Below are positions 15,523-19,401 of a DNA stretch of 19,401 nt, in pieces. Within the stretch, counting starts at the first letter, position 1, and every line of letters begins with the position of its first letter. The position numbers were made by a program, and so were the translations under genes. The notes under the pieces were generated by a model, which ran no database searches, had not been told where the DNA came from, and was given only the letters and a program-made list of their open reading frames with translations. This stretch comes from an uncultured Collinsella sp. (GTDB taxonomy: Bacteria > Actinomycetota > Coriobacteriia > Coriobacteriales > Coriobacteriaceae): NCBI GenBank assembly GCA_902470835.1, contig CABRHR010000032.1, positions 1-19,401 on the forward strand. The letters run 5' to 3'.

Positions 15523-16299
15523 ATGCCCCGATGCGCCCGCCCCGTTTCGATCACCGGCTATTACCACGTCTTTGACCGCGGCAACTCCAAACAGATTATT
15601 TTTGAAGATGACTCCGACCGTTATCGTTTCTTATCGGATATCTCGGACAGGTTTGCGCGCCATGACGTGGCGGTGTTAGCTTGGTGCCTTATGGACAACC
15701 ACTTTCATTTGATGGTTGATGACCCATTTGACAACCTTTCAAAGGCAATGCAGTGCGCGCTGACGGCATATGCTAAGTATTTCAATGGGAAAACGGGGAG
15801 AACGGGACATCTGTTTGACAATCGCTATTCGCGGGTCGCGGTTGAGTCGGACACGCAGGCGGTGCAGCTGCTCGACTATATTCATCTCAATCCCGTGAAG
15901 GGTGCGCTTGACTCGCTCGAGGCGTACCGCTGGTCAAGCTATAAGGCGTATCAGCTGGGCTATGATCCCTTTGACATCTGTGATGCGGCCCCTATGCTCG
16001 ATATTGTCGGTGGCTCCCGTTGCTATTGCGAGCATCTCGAGGAAGTTGCCGGGCGCATCTGGTCAATGGAGGTTCTTCCACGCCGGCGGATCCCCGATGA
16101 GGAGGCCCTTTCCGTTGCGCGCGAAGTTCTGCCGAGCATAGATCCTGCACTGCTCAAAGCCCTGCCACGCCCCGAACGCGATGCGTGTCTGCTGAGGCTC
16201 AGGCGGGCGCATCTCACGGTCAAGCAAATTGCTCGTATCACCGGTATCGGCGCCACGAGCGTGACCAAGGCAACTGCAGGCTGGAAGGATGCAGCGTGA
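15523..16299 (+). CDS. REP-associated tyrosine transposase (Y1/IS200-like, HUH family)
   Basis: This 258-residue protein has the Y1 transposase fold that nicks single-stranded DNA at hairpins. The HUH motif is H60-F61-H62 in DNHFHLMV, and the nucleophilic tyrosine is most likely Y119 in LLDYIHLNPVKG. GHLFDNRYS (96-104) is the typical RAYT link. The C-terminal part after about residue 165 is an extension with a helix-turn-helix-like segment, LTVKQIARITGIGATSV, which IS200 TnpA lacks and RAYT-type proteins often carry. ATG 15523 follows AAAGGAGA; TTG 15508 is in frame but would put this site inside the gene. No TnpB or second gene is present. The frame is intact, so the enzyme may be active. 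Confidence 0.88.
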   Translation: MPRCARPVSITGYYHVFDRGNSKQIIFEDDSDRYRFLSDISDRFARHDVAVLAWCLMDNHFHLMVDDPFDNLSKAMQCALTAYAKYFNGKTGRTGHLFDNRYSRVAVESDTQAVQLLDYIHLNPVKGALDSLEAYRWSSYKAYQLGYDPFDICDAAPMLDIVGGSRCYCEHLEEVAGRIWSMEVLPRRRIPDEEALSVAREVLPSIDPALLKALPRPERDACLLRLRRAHLTVKQIARITGIGATSVTKATAGWKDAA

Positions 16300-16340
16300 G
16301 GCAGGGGCCGGAGCCAGTCGGTGTGCCGCTTGCGTGCGAC

Positions 16341-16393
16341 ATGTCTGTCCCCAATGCGTGAAAACACTCATGTAAGTCTGTCCCCAATGAGTG
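16341..16393 (-). repeat. Right flanking repeat of the RAYT element (inverted copy)
   Basis: The reverse complement matches the left repeat with four differences. Its hairpin ATGCGTG (16354-16360) / CACTCAT (16365-16371) with loop AAAA carries one mismatch, while the left hairpin is perfect. Both GGGGACAGAC motifs are intact, seen on the plus strand as GTCTGTCCCC. Confidence 0.9.
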
Positions 16394-16402
16394 CAAGAGT
16401 GC

Positions 16403-16435
16403 AAAAAGGCGCCCTCCGTAGGGGAGAGCGCCTTT
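16403..16435 (-). terminator. Terminator of rpmB
   Basis: AAAGGCGCCCTCC (16405-16417) pairs with 16423-16435 with a single C-A mismatch, loop GTAGG. TTTTT follows on the minus strand. It lies about 70 nt after the rpmB stop, and the stretch between (16436-16503) holds no gene. The RAYT right repeat ends only 9 nt beyond it. Confidence 0.88.
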
Positions 16436-16503
16436 GGTAAGTTCTATATGAACGCGAGGTCTTTGACCCGGAGAGTCCGAGGTACTTGTTGGTAAGACCT
16501 TAT

Positions 16504-16692
16504 TTAGGAGCGCGCAACCTTGCCGGACTTGAGGCAGGTGGAGCAAACGTTCATCTTGCGACGGTGACCATCGACGACGACGTAGACGCGCTGGATGTTG
16601 GGGCGGAACTTACGGTTGGTGACGCGGTGAGAGTGGCTGATGGAGCGACCGGCAACGGGGTGCTTACCGCAAACTTCGCAAACTTTGGACAT
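16504..16692 (-). CDS. rpmB: 50S ribosomal protein L28, zinc-binding type
   Basis: L28 is a small protein of the large ribosomal subunit. The 62-residue product begins MSKVCEVCGK and has SISHSHRVTNRKFRPN, the core L28 block, then NVCSTCLKSGK. Four cysteines (C5, C8, C50, C53) in two CxxC pairs make it the zinc-binding C+ paralogue, the form that many bacteria can replace with a cysteine-free copy under zinc limitation. ATG at 16692 is chosen because AAGGAGGG lies 6 nt upstream; longer in-frame starts have no such site. It is a single-gene transcript with its own terminator. Confidence 0.97.
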   Translation of the reverse strand: MSKVCEVCGKHPVAGRSISHSHRVTNRKFRPNIQRVYVVVDGHRRKMNVCSTCLKSGKVARS

Positions 16693-16746
16693 AACTGACC
16701 CTCCTTGGGCGACAAACGAACATGTCGCGTTAACAAACAAGCCTGA

Positions 16747-16755
16747 ACTATAGCA
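16747..16755 (-). promoter_or_regulatory. Candidate rpmB promoter
   Basis: On the minus strand TGC followed by TATAGT (16755-16747) forms an extended -10, 55 nt before the rpmB ATG. It has the same form as the rpsB and adhE promoters. The -35 is weak. Confidence 0.55.
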
Positions 16756-17007
16756 CAGAAGCAGCTCCCTGTGCGCAATCTACACAGAGATATTCCTCTT
16801 TTGGCGATAGTGCCCACGCTACGGCCCTGGACGTAGATCCGATTTGCGTGCAGCAGAGGGGATTATGCCAGCTCGAACCAAGGTTTTCAAGCTCGTCCCA
16901 CAAATATATATAGGTTTATGGAGCATTGGGCTCCGTTTAGGGATTGCTCTGTATTTATGCTCGCAATTAAGCTCGAGGTTGGCTACACTATCCTTTGACC
17001 ATTAAAG
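16756..17007. other. Intergenic region between divergent rpmB and pyrR
   Basis: No gene is visible here. It is locally more AT-rich than its surroundings. For pyrR, TTTTCA (16884-16889) and TATATA (16907-16912) are 17 nt apart and are one promoter candidate. TACACT at 16984-16989 is another -10-like site without a clear -35. A 5-bp hairpin GGAGC (16920-16924) / GCTCC (16930-16934) follows the first candidate. The true start of the pyrR transcript cannot be fixed. Confidence 0.4.
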
Positions 17008-17104
17008 GGGTACGAGATACCCACATGGAATTACATTGCTGCCAAAGAGCAGCCCTTCCTGTGGGTGTCTGGTCCGCTTTGAGCGGTCGGGCATCTATTT
17101 TTTT
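17008..17104 (+). promoter_or_regulatory. pyrR leader attenuator with three overlapping hairpins
   Basis: Hairpin 1 is GGGTA (17008-17012) with TACCC (17018-17022). Hairpin 2 pairs 17019-17025 (ACCCACA) with 17060-17066, and inside it GCTGC (17038-17042) pairs with GCAGC (17049-17053) around the loop CAAAGA. Hairpin 3 is a terminator: CCGCT (17074-17078) / AGCGG (17082-17086), extended by an imperfect stem back to 17062 and out to 17097, followed by seven T (17098-17104). Hairpins 1 and 2 share 17019-17022, and 2 and 3 share 17062-17066. The CCAAAGAG part of the inner loop resembles the PyrR consensus CCNGNGAG with one difference. The layout fits UMP-dependent attenuation by PyrR; the roles of the hairpins are inferred. 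Confidence 0.7.
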
Positions 17105-17122
17105 GACTGTGTCAGCAGTCAA
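17103..17122 (+). promoter_or_regulatory. Hairpin between attenuator and pyrR start
   Basis: TTGACTG (17103-17109) pairs perfectly with CAGTCAA (17116-17122), loop TGTCAG. Its 5' arm uses the last two bases of the terminator T-tract. It ends 12 nt before the AAGGAGA (17134-17140) of pyrR and leaves that site open. Confidence 0.5.
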
Positions 17123-17143
17123 GACATGTGAGGAAGGAGATCG

Positions 17144-17728
17144 ATGGGCACGACTTCCCCCAAGGCGGTCATCATGGACGAGACCGCCGTCAACCGAGCG
17201 ATGACCCGCATCGCGCACGAGATTCTCGAGCGCAACGAGGGCTGTGAAGACCTCGCTCTGGTCGGCATCGTCACGCGCGGCGACCTTCTGGCAAAGAAGC
17301 TCGTCGAGGAGATCAAGGAGATCGAGGGCGTCGACGTTCCGCTCGGCAGCCTGGACATCAGCTTCTACCGCGATGACTATGCGACCAATTTCGCTCCCGC
17401 GATCCACGCTACCAACATTCCCTTCAGCGTCGACGGCAAGCGCGTCGTGCTGGTGGACGACATCCTGTATACGGGTCGTACCATCCGCGCCGCTCTCGAC
17501 GCCGTTATGGACCTGGGTCGTCCGAGCCGCATTGAGCTGGCAGTCCTCGTTGACCGCGGCCACCGTGAGCTCCCCATCTCGCCAGACTTTGTCGGCAAGA
17601 ACGTTCCCTCGTCGCATGAGGAGAACGTGCACCTATATATGAAGGAAGTCGACGGCCACACCGCCGTCGAGATTAACGACGTCGCGCCGGGTTCCCACGT
17701 GGGCTCCGCGCCGCTGGGAGGTGAGTAG
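17144..17728 (+). CDS. pyrR: PyrR, pyrimidine operon regulator / uracil phosphoribosyltransferase
   Basis: PyrR senses UMP, binds pyr mRNA leaders and turns the operon down; it usually has uracil phosphoribosyltransferase activity as well. The 194-residue protein has the phosphoribosyltransferase fold: LVGIVTRGDLLA (39-50), LDISFYRDDY (70-79), the PRPP loop VVLVDDILYTGRT (101-113), and the PyrR-specific LVDRGHRELPI and DFVGKNVPSS (135-157). The last 14 residues extend beyond many homologues. ATG 17144 follows AAGGAGA. It is the first gene of pyrR-pyrB-pyrC and sits directly behind a leader with an attenuator, the classic self-regulating arrangement. Confidence 0.96.
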   Translation: MGTTSPKAVIMDETAVNRAMTRIAHEILERNEGCEDLALVGIVTRGDLLAKKLVEEIKEIEGVDVPLGSLDISFYRDDYATNFAPAIHATNIPFSVDGKRVVLVDDILYTGRTIRAALDAVMDLGRPSRIELAVLVDRGHRELPISPDFVGKNVPSSHEENVHLYMKEVDGHTAVEINDVAPGSHVGSAPLGGE

Positions 17729-17732
17729 TACC

Positions 17733-18677
17733 GTGGCGTTCAACCATAAGCACCTGATCGACATTACCGAGTACTCCGAAGAGGACATCAAGCTCATCCT
17801 CGAGACCGCCAAGGCGTTCTCCGAGGTCAACGAGCGTGCGATCAAGAAGGTCCCCACGCTCAAGGGCAAGACCATCGTCAACATGTTCAACGAGCCCTCG
17901 ACGCGCACCCGCAGCTCCTTCGAGCTCGCCGAGAAGCGTCTTTCGGCCGATAGCCTCAACTTTGGCGGCTCCTCGACCTCCACGGTCAAGGGCGAGAGCC
18001 TCGTCGACACCGTTGAGACCCTCAACGCTTATAAGATCGACTGCATTGTCGTGCGCGACAAGCACGCCGGCGCTCCCTACATCGTCACGCAGAACTCGCC
18101 CGCAAGCGTCATCTGCGCCGGTGACGGCAAGCACAACCATCCCACGCAGGCCCTGCTCGACCTGTACACCATCTGGGAGCACAAGGGTGACTTCCACGGT
18201 CTGAAGGTCGCCGTCGTCGGCGATATCGCCCACTCCCGCGTTTGCGGCTCGCTGATCCCCGCCCTTAAGATCATGGGCTGCGAGACCTACGCCGTCGCCC
18301 CCGGCACGCTGCTGCCGCCGGCGCCCGAGGTCCTGGGCTGCGACCACGTGACGAGCGACCTCGATTCCGTCCTGCCCGAGCTGGACGTCGTCTACATGCT
18401 GCGCGTGCAGCAGGAGCGTCTCGAGGGTGCCCCGTTCCCGACCATTCGCGAGTACCACAAGCTCTTCGGCCTGACCAAGGACCGCGAGAAGCTCATGAAG
18501 CCCGACGCGATCATCTGCCACCCGGGCCCCATCAACCGCGGCGTCGAGTTCGACTCCTATATGGCCGACCACCCGCAACGCTCCGTCATCCTGGAGCAGG
18601 TCTACGCCGGTATCTGCGTGCGTATGGCTATCCTGTATCTGCTGCTTGGAGGTGCCGATAATGGCCTTGCTTCTTAA
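17733..18677 (+). CDS. pyrB: Aspartate carbamoyltransferase catalytic chain
   Basis: ATCase condenses carbamoyl phosphate with aspartate, the committed step of pyrimidine synthesis. The 314-residue protein shows the carbamoyl-phosphate motif STRTRSSFE (56-64), SSTVKGES-type loop (81-89), HPTQALLDLYT (136-146), GDIAHSRV (163-170) and HPGPINRGVEF (263-273). GTG 17733 is preferred; GGGAGG (17716-17721) lies 11 nt upstream. GTG 17721 would overlap that site. No pyrI regulatory chain is present in the window. Its end overlaps pyrC by 17 nt, so translation is likely coupled. Confidence 0.97.
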   Translation: MAFNHKHLIDITEYSEEDIKLILETAKAFSEVNERAIKKVPTLKGKTIVNMFNEPSTRTRSSFELAEKRLSADSLNFGGSSTSTVKGESLVDTVETLNAYKIDCIVVRDKHAGAPYIVTQNSPASVICAGDGKHNHPTQALLDLYTIWEHKGDFHGLKVAVVGDIAHSRVCGSLIPALKIMGCETYAVAPGTLLPPAPEVLGCDHVTSDLDSVLPELDVVYMLRVQQERLEGAPFPTIREYHKLFGLTKDREKLMKPDAIICHPGPINRGVEFDSYMADHPQRSVILEQVYAGICVRMAILYLLLGGADNGLAS

Positions 18678-19356
18678 GAATGCCCACGTCGTCGACCCGT
18701 CCGTCGAGCTTGACGGTGTCGTTGACGTCCTGATTGACGGCGACAAGATCGCCGAGGTCGGTGAGAATCTCGCCGTCGAGGGAGCCGAGGTCCGCGACCT
18801 TTCCGGCAAGTACCTCGTCCCCGGCCTGGTGGATATGCACGTTCACCTTCGCGAGCCCGGCTACGAGGTCAAAGAGGACATCGAGAGCGGTACCCGCGCA
18901 GCTGCCAAGGGCGGCTTTACCGGCGTGTGCGCCATGCCCAACACCGATCCCGTAACCGATAACGGCACTGTCGTGGAGTTCGTCAAGTCCCGCGCTGCCG
19001 AGGTCGGCCACTGCCGCGTCTATCCGTCGGGCGCCATGACCCGCGGTCTTAAGGGCGAGGCCATGTCCGAGATGGGCGATATGGTCGCCCACGGCGCCGT
19101 CGCCTTCACCGATGACGGTCGCGGCGTGCAGGGCGCGGGCATGCTCCGTCGCTGCATGGACTACGGCAAGATGTTCGGCAAGGTCTTCATGAGCCACTGC
19201 CAGGACGAGGACCTGGTCGGCCACGGCCAGATCAACGAGGGCAAGGTCTCGACCCGTCTGGCCCTCGAGGGCTGGCCGGCTGCCGGCGAGGAGCTCCAGA
19301 TCGCCCGCGACATCGAGATCGCCAAGCTGACCGGTGCCAAGCTGCACATCCAGCAC
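18661..19356 (+). CDS. pyrC: Dihydroorotase, 3' truncated by the adapter
   Basis: This is the first 232 residues of a type I (pyrC/pyrX-like, about 420-residue) dihydroorotase, the metal-dependent amidohydrolase that closes carbamoyl aspartate to dihydroorotate. MHVHLREPG (59-67) gives the first two zinc histidines (H60, H62). AMPNTDPVTD (91-100), DDGRG (151-155), H179 in MSHCQDEDL, and H232 in KLHIQH follow; the final catalytic Asp is lost. ATG 18661 follows GGAGG (18648-18652). Reading on into 19357 onwards gives the peptide LSLIHI, which is adapter sequence. Confidence 0.95.
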
Positions 19357-19401
19357 CTGTCTCTTATACACATCTGACGCTGCCGACGAAGAGGATAGTG
19401 T
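19357..19401. other. Nextera i5-side adapter and index (not genomic)
   Basis: Bases 19357-19389 are the reverse complement of the Nextera read-1 adapter, starting with the Tn5 mosaic end (19357-19375). AGAGGATA (19390-19397) fits the reverse complement of the i5 index S503 as I recall it, and GTGT (19398-19401) begins the P5 side. Confidence 0.98.

Larger units (their letters stand above)
15342..16393 (+). mobile_element. IS200/RAYT-like element bounded by inverted 53-bp repeats
   Basis: One HUH transposase gene is flanked by a 53-bp repeat at 15342-15394 and its inverted copy at 16341-16393. The unit is about 1.05 kb and sits between the adhE promoter region and the rpmB terminator. No target duplication is evident, as expected for single-strand Y1 transposition. 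The true cleavage sites cannot be fixed from one copy. Confidence 0.7.

Noticed and set aside
15342..16393. CRISPR array
   Set aside because: Only two units, inverted, about 950 bp apart, with a transposase between; no spacers and no cas genes.
16063..16404. Minus-strand frame with repeated THWGQT peptide
   Set aside because: The repeated peptide is just the translated GGGGACAGAC repeat; no ribosome-binding site or domain supports a gene.
16995..17023. TTGACC with TACCCA at 17 nt as the pyrR promoter
   Set aside because: The -10 is poor, and starting near 17030 would remove hairpin 1 and the 5' arm of hairpin 2 from the transcript.

Overview
The window reads as a stretch of a high-GC Coriobacteriia chromosome, most likely Collinsella or a close relative. 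This is inferred from protein character, gene order and base composition, not from a search. It is not a natural end-to-end molecule. Bases 1-46 and 19357-19401 are Illumina Nextera adapter and index sequence, so the genomic insert is about 47-19356. Both outermost genes (trmFO and pyrC) are cut by the adapters.

Left part (47-11590): the 3' end of trmFO is followed by a xerC-type tyrosine recombinase. The next genes form the widely conserved translation / lipid-precursor cluster: rpsB-tsf, a strong terminator, then pyrH-frr-uppS-cdsA-dxr-M50 protease-ispG-proS, packed with gaps of 0-25 nt or 1-nt overlaps. rpsB, tsf, frr and proS serve protein synthesis. pyrH feeds UTP/CTP synthesis. dxr and ispG belong to the MEP isoprenoid pathway, uppS uses its products to make the cell-wall lipid carrier, and cdsA makes CDP-diacylglycerol. 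Several starts are non-ATG: TTG for pyrH and ispG, GTG for uppS, cdsA and pyrB, and apparently ATA for xerC.

Middle part (11591-15341, minus strand): a long bifunctional aldehyde/alcohol dehydrogenase (adhE) has its own extended -10 promoter. Downstream of it lies a small APH-like kinase that ends in a terminator facing the proS terminator.

Accessory island (15342-16393): a single HUH/Y1 (IS200-like, RAYT-type) transposase is bracketed by two 53-bp repeats in opposite orientation, 49/53 identical. Each repeat holds a short hairpin between two GGGACAGAC motifs. The transposase ribosome-binding site lies in the 3' arm of a 10-bp perfect hairpin. This is the only clearly mobile part of the window.

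Right part (16403-19356): rpmB (zinc-type L28) on the minus strand is divergent from a pyrimidine operon pyrR-pyrB-pyrC. The pyrR leader holds three consecutive, mutually overlapping hairpins, the last followed by seven T. This is the layout expected of a PyrR/UMP-controlled attenuator.

The points most worth a second look are the three-hairpin pyrR leader, the self-flanked RAYT element with its masked ribosome-binding site, a winged-helix-like insertion of about 115 residues in the M50 protease, and the ATA start of xerC.
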